Below are positions 44,213-52,658 of a stretch of 64,000 bases of DNA, one piece after another. Numbering within the stretch: position 1 is the first letter of the stretch; each line of letters begins with the position of its first letter. A model generated the notes under the pieces. That model was given only the letters and a program-made list of their open reading frames with translations, was not told where the DNA came from and made no database searches. A program made the position numbers and the translations under genes. The stretch is from CAG-964 sp902789345 (lineage in GTDB: Bacteria; Bacillota; Clostridia; Oscillospirales; Acutalibacteraceae), in assembly GCA_052117325.1 (NCBI GenBank), contig JBQKJJ010000005.1, one strand, 5' to 3'.

Positions 44213-44875
44213 ATGGCAAGGAAAGAAAATATATCCTCCTCGGTAATAAAGCGACTGCCTCGTTATTATCGATTTTTAGGAGAGCTTAAGGCTCAGGGGA
44301 TAGACAGAATATCCTCTAAAGAGCTGGCGCAAAAAATGCGTACCACAGCATCTCAGGTAAGGCAGGACTTTAACTGCTTTGGCGGCTTTGGTCAGCAGGG
44401 CTTTGGCTACAATGTTGAGCAGCTTTACAACGAAATAAAGCAGATTCTTGGTTTAAACAACAAATACAAGGCTGTGCTGGTGGGTGTAGGTAACTTAGGC
44501 AGAGCCGTTGCCGCACATATGTCTTTTGAAGAGCGTGGCTTTGACTTAATAGGAATATTCGACAAGAACCCGTCTATAATCGGTGAGGAGATTCGTGGAA
44601 TAAAGGTGCAAAGCACTGACAATATTGAGGAGTTTTGCGGTGAACATTCCCCAAAGGTGGCTATACTGTGCATACCAAAGGCGGCGGTAGGAGAGGTGTC
44701 AAAGCGGCTGTACAGCTGTGGCATAAAATGCTACTGGAACTTTTCTCACTACGACTTGTCTGTTGCATATGACGATGTTGTTGTGCAGAATGTACATATG
44801 AGTGACAGCCTTATGATTTTGTGCTACAAAATATCCGACAACGACCTTTCGAACCATTCTACCGAAACACAGTGA
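44213..44875 (+). CDS. rex: Redox-sensing repressor Rex
   Basis: 220 aa. N-terminal winged helix (SSKELAQKMRTTASQVRQD), Rossmann NAD-binding GVGNLGRAVA, and the domain-swap C-terminus. It senses NADH/NAD+ and represses fermentation and hydrogenase genes in Gram-positives. pfl, hydF and others in this window are plausible targets. Confidence 0.96.
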   Translation: MARKENISSSVIKRLPRYYRFLGELKAQGIDRISSKELAQKMRTTASQVRQDFNCFGGFGQQGFGYNVEQLYNEIKQILGLNNKYKAVLVGVGNLGRAVAAHMSFEERGFDLIGIFDKNPSIIGEEIRGIKVQSTDNIEEFCGEHSPKVAILCIPKAAVGEVSKRLYSCGIKCYWNFSHYDLSVAYDDVVVQNVHMSDSLMILCYKISDNDLSNHSTETQ

Positions 44876-44895
44876 AAATTAACTTAGTATAATTA

Positions 44896-44971
44896 GGCTC
44901 TGTATCAAGAGTTTGGATAAAACCGCAAAAAGGAAAGGTTTTTTACCCAAACTTTTATTATAGAGCCTTTA
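44896..44971 (+). terminator. Long imperfect hairpin after rex
   Basis: GGCTCT...AGAGCC ends enclose AGTTTGG/CCCAAACT and AAAACC/GGTTTT arms, followed by a T/A-rich tail. Works as a terminator; its 72-bp closed inverted-repeat shape also resembles a tiny mobile palindrome. Confidence 0.65.
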
Positions 44972-45060
44972 AATTTACCTGTGTGATGTTGTGCAAACGA
45001 ATAACACCATATCAATAATTCACAAGATACTTTATGTTAATAACCGCAGGAAAATATGCG

Positions 45061-45101
45061 AAAAGGGCAAGCTACAGATTAAACTCCGTGCTTGCCCTTT
45101 T
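45061..45101. repeat. 40-bp palindromic repeat, copy 1
   Basis: AAAAGGGCAAGC...GCTTGCCCTTTT with inner ACAGA/TCCGT arm. It is nearly identical, in opposite orientation, to the copy at 52417-52457. Sits in the convergent gap between rex and the zinc-ribbon gene. Confidence 0.8.
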
Positions 45102-45143
45102 GATGTTGTTAAAATTATTTTATTATTAAATATTTACCCAATA

Positions 45144-45944
45144 TCACTCAACGCCATAGTAAACGCCTGTGTTGTCGTCGTAGCCGTCGTGGTCCTCGTC
45201 AACAAAATTGGCATTGTCTGAAGAACCATCGTCTACTATTACTACATCTGTGCTTTCTTCAGTAGGTGCTTCTGTAGGAGCTTCGGTTGGAGCAGCTGTA
45301 GGTGCCTCTGTAGGAGCTTCAGTTGGAGCAACCGTAGGAGCGACTGTAGGTGCCTCGGTAGGTGCCTCTGTTTGCGGCTGTGTGGATGAAGGGGTTTGTG
45401 TTGCACTGTCGGTTGAATTTACTGCCACAGTAGCAGTTGCCTGTGTGGCAGGCTCAGTAGCGTTTGTTTTCATAAACGGATTAGCACCGTATGCGGCAGT
45501 AACAAACCACGCAATAGCACCAATAACCAAAATAAGTATAATAACAAGGGTAATAATTAGAGGCTTCTTGGATTTTGAATGAATTTCCTCCTCATCGTCT
45601 CCCTTATCCTCTCCGTATTCGTCACCGTATGTAGCTAAATTTTCGTTGCTGTTAGATGAAATTTCCTCAGGATACTCCGTAGTGTTATCATCTTCATCCG
45701 GAGTACTGTTTGAAGATATATCCTCATAGTTGCTGTAGCTACTTGGGTTAAACTGTGAATCATACATTTGTGCCTGTGTAGCTCTGTCAATAATTCTGTC
45801 GGTTTCTTCGTCTGTGTTCACATCAAAGTTGTCGCCAAACTGTGAGGAATATTTTTCTTTTTGACCGTCTGCACTGGCAGGGTAGCCACATACAGGACAA
45901 AACTTCTCGTTTTCAAATTCATTTCCACATTTATTACATTTCAT
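45144..45944 (-). CDS. Zinc-ribbon membrane protein with PTEAPT repeat stalk
   Basis: 266 aa. N-terminal zinc ribbon CNKCGNEF...KFCPVCGYP (1-23), an acidic Ser-rich cytoplasmic region, one TM helix (about 129-151), then a Thr/Pro/Glu-rich repeat stalk (TEAPTEAPTVAPT-type, about 186-230) and an acidic end. The repeat is a 12-bp minisatellite at 45265-45375. Function unknown; the layout suggests a surface-exposed stalk with a cytoplasmic metal finger. Confidence 0.8.
   Translation of the reverse strand: MKCNKCGNEFENEKFCPVCGYPASADGQKEKYSSQFGDNFDVNTDEETDRIIDRATQAQMYDSQFNPSSYSNYEDISSNSTPDEDDNTTEYPEEISSNSNENLATYGDEYGEDKGDDEEEIHSKSKKPLIITLVIILILVIGAIAWFVTAAYGANPFMKTNATEPATQATATVAVNSTDSATQTPSSTQPQTEAPTEAPTVAPTVAPTEAPTEAPTAAPTEAPTEAPTEESTDVVIVDDGSSDNANFVDEDHDGYDDNTGVYYGVE
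45265..45375. repeat. 12-bp coding minisatellite
   Basis: About nine imperfect units of roughly GTAGGTGCTTCN on the plus strand encode the TEAP repeats of the minus-strand gene; copy number may vary between strains. Confidence 0.75.
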
Positions 45945-45979
45945 AATGTAACCTCCTTAATTAAAAACACACTATAAAG

Positions 45980-46702
45980 CTATTTCTTAGCTGTAATTTT
46001 TTTCTCTGTACCATTAAGCAAGCGTTGAATATTGCTTCTATGTTTAATTATAACACACAAACCTATTAACAATGTAAACAAAGTTGAAACAATTACATAC
46101 AACAGCGAATGTGCAGTCGCTGTGTTTACATTTGGAAGGTAGTCAACAAAAAATGTAAAGCAGAAGGTTGCTATTGGATAGCAAACCGCACATATTACAG
46201 AACCAAGTGAAATAATTTTGCTGATTGCAAAGATTATTAAAAACAGGGCAATTATAACCAAGAACACTCTCCACTCGGCTACAGCCATTAGCGCGGCTGT
46301 AGTAACAACGCCCTTGCCGCCTTTAAAGCCAAAATAAACCGGGAACATATGTCCTGCTATACAGCAAAGTCCTGCCAGGTACTTTCCGTAGCAGGCAAAT
46401 TCGCCGGACTGAACAGGGTTTTGCGAAGCAATGGCAGAAAACAAAAATCCGCCTATTACCACAGCAATAACAGCCTTTAAAAAATCAAATACAATAGTAA
46501 AAATTGCCGGACCTTTACCTACGGAACGCAATACATTGGTAAAGCCTGCGTTACCGCTGCCCATACTGCGTATGTCCTTGTCCTTGTCTACTATTCGGGT
46601 AATAATTATTGCAAAATTAATACTTCCTAACAAATAGCCTACAACAGCTGTAACAATTATTTGCCACCAGCCGCTGCATAAAAACTCAATAAAACCGTTC
46701 AT
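45980..46702 (-). CDS. plsY: Acyl-phosphate glycerol-3-phosphate acyltransferase
   Basis: Makes lysophosphatidic acid from acyl-phosphate. 240 aa, about five helices. Motifs GSGNAGFTNVLR, KGGKGVVTTAA and CIAGHMFPVYFGF are conserved. 25 bp after der on the minus strand. Confidence 0.96.
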   Translation of the reverse strand: MNGFIEFLCSGWWQIIVTAVVGYLLGSINFAIIITRIVDKDKDIRSMGSGNAGFTNVLRSVGKGPAIFTIVFDFLKAVIAVVIGGFLFSAIASQNPVQSGEFACYGKYLAGLCCIAGHMFPVYFGFKGGKGVVTTAALMAVAEWRVFLVIIALFLIIFAISKIISLGSVICAVCYPIATFCFTFFVDYLPNVNTATAHSLLYVIVSTLFTLLIGLCVIIKHRSNIQRLLNGTEKKITAKK

Positions 46703-46726
46703 AAATCCTCCTGAAGCCAGACATAA

Positions 46727-48049
46727 TTATTTGTCGCCACGCTCACGAATTACAAATCGTATTGGCGTACCCTCAAGTCCAAAGGTATCTCTTATTCTGT
46801 TTTCTAAATATCTTTGATACGAAAAATGGAAAAGCTGCGCCGAATTAACAAAGCAGACAAATGTAGGCGGCTTTGTACTTGCCTGAGTCATATAGAATAT
46901 TTTCAATCTTCTGCCCTTGTCTGTAGGTGGCTGTACTCTTGCTGTTGCTTGCGCTAGTACATCGTTTAATGTACCGGTTTTAATTCTCATGGAGTTGGCG
47001 TTGGCAACTGCCTTTATCATTTCAAACAGCTTATCAAGCCTTTGACCTGTTTTTGCAGAAATAAAAATCATAGGTGCATACGACATAAAGGCAAAGTCTT
47101 TTTCCAAATCCTTTTTATACGAATTCATAGTAGTGCCGTCTTTTTCTATGGCATCCCATTTATTTACCGCTATAATACATGCCTTGCCTGCCTCGTGTGC
47201 CAAACCGGCTACCTTAGAGTCCTGCTCGGTAAAGCCCTCTGTGGCGTCAATCATAATTACGCACACATCACTGCGCTCTATAGCCATTTTAGCCCTTATA
47301 ATACTGTATTTTTCTATAGCGTCATCAACCTTGTTTTTCCTGCGCATACCGGCAGTATCGGTAAAGTTGAAAATACCGTATTCATTTTCAACGGTAGTGT
47401 CAATAGAATCTCGTGTTGTTCCTGCAATGTTAGAAACTATACAGCGTTCTTCACCTGTAATTCTGTTAATAAGTGAGCTTTTGCCCACATTTGGTTTACC
47501 TATAACGGCTACATTAATTACCTCGCCGTCATTGTCCTCCCATGCGCTGTCCGGAATATGGCTGAATACAGCCTCAAGCAGGTCGCCTGTTCCGTGACCG
47601 TGTACAGAAGACACCTGTATAGGGTCACCCAAGCCCAAATTATAAAATTCATAAAAGCCCGGGTCAGGCTCGCCTATTCTGTCACACTTATTTACACACA
47701 AAACTACAGGTCTGCCGCTTTTTTGCAGCATTGTAGCAACCTCTATATCGGTGGTAACCAAACCGCTTTTTAAGTCAGTTACAAGTATAATTACATCTGC
47801 CGCATCTATGGCAAGCTCTGCCTGCCTGCGCATCTGCTTTAAAATAATATCGTCAGAATATGGCTCTATACCGCCGGTGTCTATAATATCGGCGGTCTTG
47901 TCAAGCCACTCCACCTTGCCGTAAATTCTGTCACGGGTTACTCCGGGAGTGTCGTCTACTATTGATATTCTCTCTCCCACCAGCTTGTTAAACAAAGTAG
48001 ACTTACCTACATTTGGTCTGCCTACAATAGCTATTACAGGTCTTGCCAT
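46727..48049 (-). CDS. der: Ribosome-biogenesis GTPase Der (EngA)
   Basis: 440 aa with two G domains: GRPNVGKST / DTGGIEPY / NKCD, then GKPNVGKSS / DTAGMRRK / NKWD, and a C-terminal KH-like domain. Acts in 50S assembly. The DUF512-der-plsY order is typical of Clostridia. Confidence 0.98.
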   Translation of the reverse strand: MARPVIAIVGRPNVGKSTLFNKLVGERISIVDDTPGVTRDRIYGKVEWLDKTADIIDTGGIEPYSDDIILKQMRRQAELAIDAADVIILVTDLKSGLVTTDIEVATMLQKSGRPVVLCVNKCDRIGEPDPGFYEFYNLGLGDPIQVSSVHGHGTGDLLEAVFSHIPDSAWEDNDGEVINVAVIGKPNVGKSSLINRITGEERCIVSNIAGTTRDSIDTTVENEYGIFNFTDTAGMRRKNKVDDAIEKYSIIRAKMAIERSDVCVIMIDATEGFTEQDSKVAGLAHEAGKACIIAVNKWDAIEKDGTTMNSYKKDLEKDFAFMSYAPMIFISAKTGQRLDKLFEMIKAVANANSMRIKTGTLNDVLAQATARVQPPTDKGRRLKIFYMTQASTKPPTFVCFVNSAQLFHFSYQRYLENRIRDTFGLEGTPIRFVIRERGDK

Positions 48050-48074
48050 ATTATTACCTCCTTAATAAATAAGC

Positions 48075-49376
48075 TTAACTTAATATTTCAGCCAACATTT
48101 TTTCTCCGCTGTTTGGAACAGGCACAACATCTGTGCTAAGTTTTTCTTTTACTTCCTCAAGGGATATATCGTCAAGAAAAATATCGCCCTCACGCCTAAG
48201 CATAACAGACGGAATAAGCAGTTTATCCCCTAAGCTTACACCTGTAAGCTGGGCTATTAGGTCCTGGCCTGTTATCAGCCCCGACACATTTATGCCGCCG
48301 CCGAAAAATTTATTTTGTATACCTATTACATTAATTTTTACATTGTTAAACTTCTTTGTAACATTGCCCAGCAAATCATTTAAAAAGTCACGCACACCTG
48401 TTCCACAGGCTATTGTCAGATTAATATTCTTGTCTATACTTTCGTATTCCTCAAGCGCCCACATAACCTCATCTCTAAGCAACGAAAGCATACCCACACC
48501 GTTGTCAAGCTGGTCAAAGTCCTCGTAAAAGTCGGCCTCGGGAATTTCTCTGCCGGATTTCAGGTAAAACTCGTCCGACGCAAAAACAATTCTGCTGCCG
48601 TATTTTTCTTTGAATTTATCACCGTAGCTCTCAATAAGCTCCAGGGTTTCAAGTGCGGTTTCCTTTGTATATTCCACCAAAGGGAACAGGCCCTTTCTGT
48701 ACGCCGTAAGTCCCACAGGAACTACGGCAATACATTCCACAGACGGATACAGTGCCTCAAGGTCGGTTAATGTACGTTCCAGCTCTTTGCCGTCGTTAAT
48801 ACCCGGGCAGGAAACAATCTGACAATTTATTTTTATACCGGCCTCTGCAAACTTAGGCAGTACGCTTAGTACCTCTCCGGCAAAGCGGTTTTTCATCATC
48901 TTTACCCTTAACTCCGGGTTCGTGGTATGCACAGAAACATTTATGGGACTTATGTGCATTTTAATAATTCTGTTTATTTCGTGCTGTGACAGGTTGGTAA
49001 GAGTTATATAGTTGCCAAACAAAAACGAAAGTCTGGAATCATCATCTTTAAAATAAAGACTTTCTCTCATTCCCTTTGGCATTTGGTCAATAAAACAAAA
49101 TATGCACTTGTTTCGGCAGGAATGCTGCTTGTCCATAAGATAGGTTTCAAACTCCAAACCGATTTCCTCGTATTCTCCCTTGTGAATTTTCACATTTCGT
49201 ACAATACCCTGGGCGTTTTCAACCTCAAGCAAAACATCACGAGAGGTTTGGTAAAACCTATAATCAAGTACATCTACAATCTCATTGTCGTTAATTGACA
49301 GAAGCTTTTCCTTTGGCAGTATTCCTGCTCGGTCTGCTCTGCTGTTTTTGCTTACAGTCGAAATTACTACTGCCAT
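48075..49376 (-). CDS. DUF512 radical-SAM-like protein with N-terminal PDZ
   Basis: 433 aa from MAVVISTVSKNSRADRAGIL. The in-frame region upstream is unlikely. PDZ-like domain (about 1-60), then CRNKCIFCFIDQMPKGMR, a radical-SAM Fe-S motif, then the DUF512 domain. Conserved beside der in Clostridia; reaction unknown. Confidence 0.88.
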   Translation of the reverse strand: MAVVISTVSKNSRADRAGILPKEKLLSINDNEIVDVLDYRFYQTSRDVLLEVENAQGIVRNVKIHKGEYEEIGLEFETYLMDKQHSCRNKCIFCFIDQMPKGMRESLYFKDDDSRLSFLFGNYITLTNLSQHEINRIIKMHISPINVSVHTTNPELRVKMMKNRFAGEVLSVLPKFAEAGIKINCQIVSCPGINDGKELERTLTDLEALYPSVECIAVVPVGLTAYRKGLFPLVEYTKETALETLELIESYGDKFKEKYGSRIVFASDEFYLKSGREIPEADFYEDFDQLDNGVGMLSLLRDEVMWALEEYESIDKNINLTIACGTGVRDFLNDLLGNVTKKFNNVKINVIGIQNKFFGGGINVSGLITGQDLIAQLTGVSLGDKLLIPSVMLRREGDIFLDDISLEEVKEKLSTDVVPVPNSGEKMLAEILS

Positions 49377-49507
49377 TTCTTCACCGCCATTTAATATAAT
49401 ATACCACAAGCACACACTGTTTATTTTACCACAAAGGTTAAAAATCTTCCACACAAATAATCACGGCGTCGGAAATGAATTGTTGGTAAATTTACACTAA
49501 ATAACAG

Positions 49508-49533
49508 CTGTAAAAAACAAGGGTATTTTACAG
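49508..49533 (+). promoter_or_regulatory. Inverted repeat upstream of the LytTR-ABC operon
   Basis: CTGTAAAA-N10-TTTTACAG, about 50 bp before the -35 of the LytTR gene; possible regulator site. Confidence 0.45.
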
Positions 49534-49585
49534 TGCCTGTTTAATGTTCTTTACCCTACATAAAATGCACCTTACCGAAAAGCTG

Positions 49586-49614
49586 TTTACGACAGCCGCC
49601 GATTATGCTATATT
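49586..49614 (+). promoter_or_regulatory. Promoter of the LytTR-DUF3021-ABC operon
   Basis: TTTACG (49586-49591), 17 bp, TATATT (49609-49614) with extended TGC. Confidence 0.65.
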
Positions 49615-49635
49615 TTAATTGTAAGGGGGAACAAT

Positions 49636-50073
49636 ATGAAGCTGACTGTAGAACAAGACAATAAATATGACGAACCGGAGATTATAATTCGCTGTTCCGG
49701 TATAAACGCTGAATTGCAAAAAGTAATTGACGCAGTAAAAGTATGCTCCTTCACCATAAAAGGCTATAAGGACGGTTATGTGCGGAAAATCGACCACGAC
49801 AGCATTTGCTACATAGAAAGCGTAGACGAAAAAACCTTTATATATTGTGCGGACAGTATATATGAATGTAAAATGAAGCTCTATGAGCTTGAAGAGGTAC
49901 TTGTTAATTCATCATTTGTAAGAATAAGCAAGGGGTGTATCTTAAATATACACTTTATTGAAAAGGTAAAACCGCTTTTAAACGGGAAATATGAGGTGCT
50001 TTTGTTAAACGGTGAAAAGCTGATAATCAACCGACATTATGTACCTATATTTAAAAAGAAATTTGGGCTTTAA
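49636..50073 (+). CDS. LytTR-domain transcription regulator (no receiver)
   Basis: 145 aa. LytTR DNA-binding domain in the C-terminal two-thirds (GYVRKIDHDSICYIESVDE, FVRISKGCILNIHFIEK). No phospho-acceptor domain. Followed by DUF3021 and an ABC transporter: a standard one-component LytTR/DUF3021 module that controls its own operon. RBS AGGGGG. Confidence 0.9.
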   Translation: MKLTVEQDNKYDEPEIIIRCSGINAELQKVIDAVKVCSFTIKGYKDGYVRKIDHDSICYIESVDEKTFIYCADSIYECKMKLYELEEVLVNSSFVRISKGCILNIHFIEKVKPLLNGKYEVLLLNGEKLIINRHYVPIFKKKFGL

Positions 50074-50086
50074 GGAGGGCTTAGCA

Positions 50087-50530
50087 ATGCAAAAGTTAAA
50101 ATATTATATAAATGTTTTTTTATCCTCATACGCTATAGCGTCTGTAGTGATAGCAGCTGTAAACTACTTTTCAGGCGCAACATCTATAAGTACCCTTTGG
50201 ATATTCCAGATGGCTTTTTTGTGCCTTGCCATAACAATATTAATGCTGCTGACTGACATTCTGACAGAAAAGCTTTACAAATCCGCACCGCCTGTTTGGC
50301 TGTTTATATTACTGGGCATAATTGAAGTTTCCGCCTGTGTACTGTTTATTGGTGGGCTTTGGTATAACTGGTTTGATTTTAATGTTTTCTGGATTTTGGC
50401 AGTGCTGGTAATAGATGTAATAATATACTTTGCCGTATTTGGCATAATGCTGCTTCAGGAAAAACAATCTGCCGACAGCATAAATAAAATTATAGAAAGT
50501 GAGCGGAAAAAGAATGGACAAAATTATTGA
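50087..50530 (+). CDS. DUF3021 membrane protein
   Basis: 147 aa, four TM helices. Start at the ATG after AAGGAGG; the longer in-frame version overlaps the LytTR gene. Partners LytTR regulators as a membrane inhibitor of the regulator in several Firmicutes; here inferred from context. Confidence 0.87.
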   Translation: MQKLKYYINVFLSSYAIASVVIAAVNYFSGATSISTLWIFQMAFLCLAITILMLLTDILTEKLYKSAPPVWLFILLGIIEVSACVLFIGGLWYNWFDFNVFWILAVLVIDVIIYFAVFGIMLLQEKQSADSINKIIESERKKNGQNY

Positions 50531-51431
50531 AGTTAAGAACTTAAAAAAATCCTACGGAGATGTTCACGCTGTAAAGGACATAAGCTTTTATGTTGAAACA
50601 GGAAAGCTGTTCGCCTTTTTGGGACCAAACGGTGCAGGCAAGTCCACAACTATAGATATGATTACCACTTTTTTAAAGCCGGACAGTGGCGAGGTTACTA
50701 TATGTGGCAACAAGCTTGGCGAAAACGACAACGAAATACGCCAAAATATAGGTGCGGTATTTCAAGACGGCGTGCTTGACAAACTGCTTACCATAAAAGA
50801 GAACATAACCTTGCGTGGAAGCTTTTACGGACTAAGCCGTGAACAACTGCGCAAAAATACAGAAAGGGCTATGGAGGTATCCGGCGTAACGGACATTCAA
50901 AACAGAAAATACGGTAAGCTTTCTGGCGGACAGCGCAGGCGTGCCGACATAGCAAGAGCGTTGGTAAACACACCAAAAATTCTTTTCCTTGACGAGCCTA
51001 CCACAGGACTTGACCCACAAACAAGAAAAACGGTATGGGAAACCATAAGGCAGCTGCAGGCCGAAACTGAAATGACTGTGTTTTTAACCACTCACTATAT
51101 GGAAGAGGCGGCCGAGGCTGATTATGTGGTTGTAATTGATAACGGACTTATTGCCGCAAAGGGTACGCCTACACAGCTAAAGGAGCAGTATGCAACCGAT
51201 ATACTAAAGATTACACCAAAGGAAAATAACCCACAGGTTAAAAAATACTTAACTGCTCGGGGTATTGATTTTACCGAAAAAGGCACTGAAATTGAGGTAA
51301 AAATAAAAACCACTATGGAGGCACTGCCTGTTATTGAAAGCTGTAAAGATAACATAGACGGCTTTGAGGTTTTAAGGGGTACAATGGACGATGCATTTAT
51401 TGCTATAACAGGAAAGGAGATACGAGAATGA
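50514..51431 (+). CDS. ABC transporter ATP-binding protein
   Basis: 305 aa. Walker A GPNGAGKST, signature LSGGQRRRADIARAL, Walker B ILFLDEPTTGLD, H-loop TTHYMEEA. DrrA/NatA-type exporter ATPase with a C-terminal extension. Start overlaps DUF3021 by 17 bp. Confidence 0.96.
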   Translation: MDKIIEVKNLKKSYGDVHAVKDISFYVETGKLFAFLGPNGAGKSTTIDMITTFLKPDSGEVTICGNKLGENDNEIRQNIGAVFQDGVLDKLLTIKENITLRGSFYGLSREQLRKNTERAMEVSGVTDIQNRKYGKLSGGQRRRADIARALVNTPKILFLDEPTTGLDPQTRKTVWETIRQLQAETEMTVFLTTHYMEEAAEADYVVVIDNGLIAAKGTPTQLKEQYATDILKITPKENNPQVKKYLTARGIDFTEKGTEIEVKIKTTMEALPVIESCKDNIDGFEVLRGTMDDAFIAITGKEIRE

Positions 51432-52312
51432 TTTTATTTGCAAAACGAAATTTAAAGGTATATTTCAGAGATAAAGGAAGCGTATTCTTTTCAATACTTT
51501 CAGTTTTAATTGTTATAGGCTTGTATGCTTTTTTTCTGGGTGACCAGCTTATAAAAAGCGTGGAAAACTTTGACGAAACAAGAACAAACGAAATAAAATT
51601 TCTTGTAAACAGCTGGCTTATTGCCGGAATACTTTCGGTAACTTCAATATCCACTACCCTTGGTGCTTTTGGTGTTATTGTAGATGACAAGGTTAAAAAA
51701 ATAGACAAAGACTTTCGCTGTTCTCCTATTTCACGCAGCTCTATAGCCGGCGGATATATATTAAATTCCTTTTTAATCGGCGTTATTATGAGCGTAATAG
51801 CCTTTGCGGTTGGTGAAATATTTATTGTTGCAAGCGGAGGAGAGCTTCTGCCTTTTGAATCCATACTAAAGGTACTTGGAATGATATTGCTTACTGTGCT
51901 TTCTGCTTCTTCGATGATGTTTTTTGTAGTGTCATTCTTTAACAGTACCAACGCTTATGCAACAGCAAGCACAATAATAGGCACCCTAATAGGCTTTATA
52001 ACCGGTATGTACCTGCCTGTTGGCTCTATGCCCGAAGGAGTGGCTACTGTGGTAAAGCTATTCCCAATATCACATGCCGCATCTATTTTCAGAAAGATAT
52101 TTATGGATGTCCCATTTGAGCAAACCTTTGAGGGTGTACCAAAGGAAGTTGCCGATACTGCTGTAAATACACTGAGACAAGACCTGGGAGTTGATTTTAC
52201 AATAGGCACTTGGGATGTAAGTATACTCGACAGCATTTTAATTCTTATTGCCTCTGCAATACTGTTCTACATTTTAGGAATTATAGTTATTTCCCGAAAG
52301 AGAAAGGTTTAA
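51428..52312 (+). CDS. ABC-2 type transporter permease
   Basis: 294 aa, six TM helices; FAKRNLKVYFRDKGSVFFSI start and GMYLPVGSMPEGVATVVKLF match ABC-2 permeases. Overlaps the ATPase by 4 bp. Substrate unknown; such LytTR-linked exporters often deal with peptides or antimicrobials. Confidence 0.94.
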   Translation: MILFAKRNLKVYFRDKGSVFFSILSVLIVIGLYAFFLGDQLIKSVENFDETRTNEIKFLVNSWLIAGILSVTSISTTLGAFGVIVDDKVKKIDKDFRCSPISRSSIAGGYILNSFLIGVIMSVIAFAVGEIFIVASGGELLPFESILKVLGMILLTVLSASSMMFFVVSFFNSTNAYATASTIIGTLIGFITGMYLPVGSMPEGVATVVKLFPISHAASIFRKIFMDVPFEQTFEGVPKEVADTAVNTLRQDLGVDFTIGTWDVSILDSILILIASAILFYILGIIVISRKRKV

Positions 52313-52416
52313 TATATTTAGGTTTAATCCTTTTGGGGATAACATTTAACATAACTAGCCACATAAAAAGCACTCGCCCCCTGTATGGGCTTGTAGTCAT
52401 TAAATAATTGAAACCG

Positions 52417-52457
52417 AAAGGGCAAGCACAGAATTAAATCTGTAGCTTGCCCTTTTT
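52417..52457 (+). repeat. 40-bp palindromic repeat, copy 2
   Basis: AAAGGGCAAGC / GCTTGCCCTTT outer stem, then ACAGA / TCTGT with a 6-nt loop, followed by T-run. Matches copy 1 (reverse orientation) with about three mismatches. Also a fine bidirectional terminator. Confidence 0.8.
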
Positions 52458-52497
52458 GTATGAACTTATTGCCAACAACAATATTAGTTCCTGTTGC

Positions 52498-52522
52498 AGT
52501 TTAGTCTGTAGCTTGCCCTTTT
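52498..52522 (+). repeat. Half copy of the 40-bp palindromic repeat
   Basis: AGTTTAGTCTGTAGCTTGCC followed by CTTTT repeats the right arm of copies 1 and 2 (24 of 26 bases with copy 1); the left arm is missing, suggesting a deletion or decay. Confidence 0.65.
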
Positions 52523-52658
52523 GGTGTGTTGCCCTTCACGCTTGATATAAATGCCTTTATTACTTGTATACACCGCCGTTATCAACCTGTATTTTCTAAA
52601 AGACGGGTTGATTTTATTTAAAAATGTTCAACTTGATTTTACAACGCGCGATTTATTT

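Larger units (their letters stand above)
52313..52658. other. Convergent intergenic region holding repeat copies
   Basis: Contains a complete 40-bp palindromic repeat (52417-52457) and a half copy (52498-52522) and no credible ORF. It separates the ABC permease from the SpoVB-like gene, which face each other. Confidence 0.6.

Noticed and set aside
45265..45375. Possible CRISPR-like short repeats
   Set aside because: Unit is 12 bp, contiguous and codes for TEAP; no spacers and no cas genes.
45208..45582. Plus-strand ORF rich in Gly-Ala-Ser-Val repeats
   Set aside because: It is the reverse complement of the PTEAPT minisatellite; the minus-strand gene has the start, RBS, zinc ribbon and TM helix.
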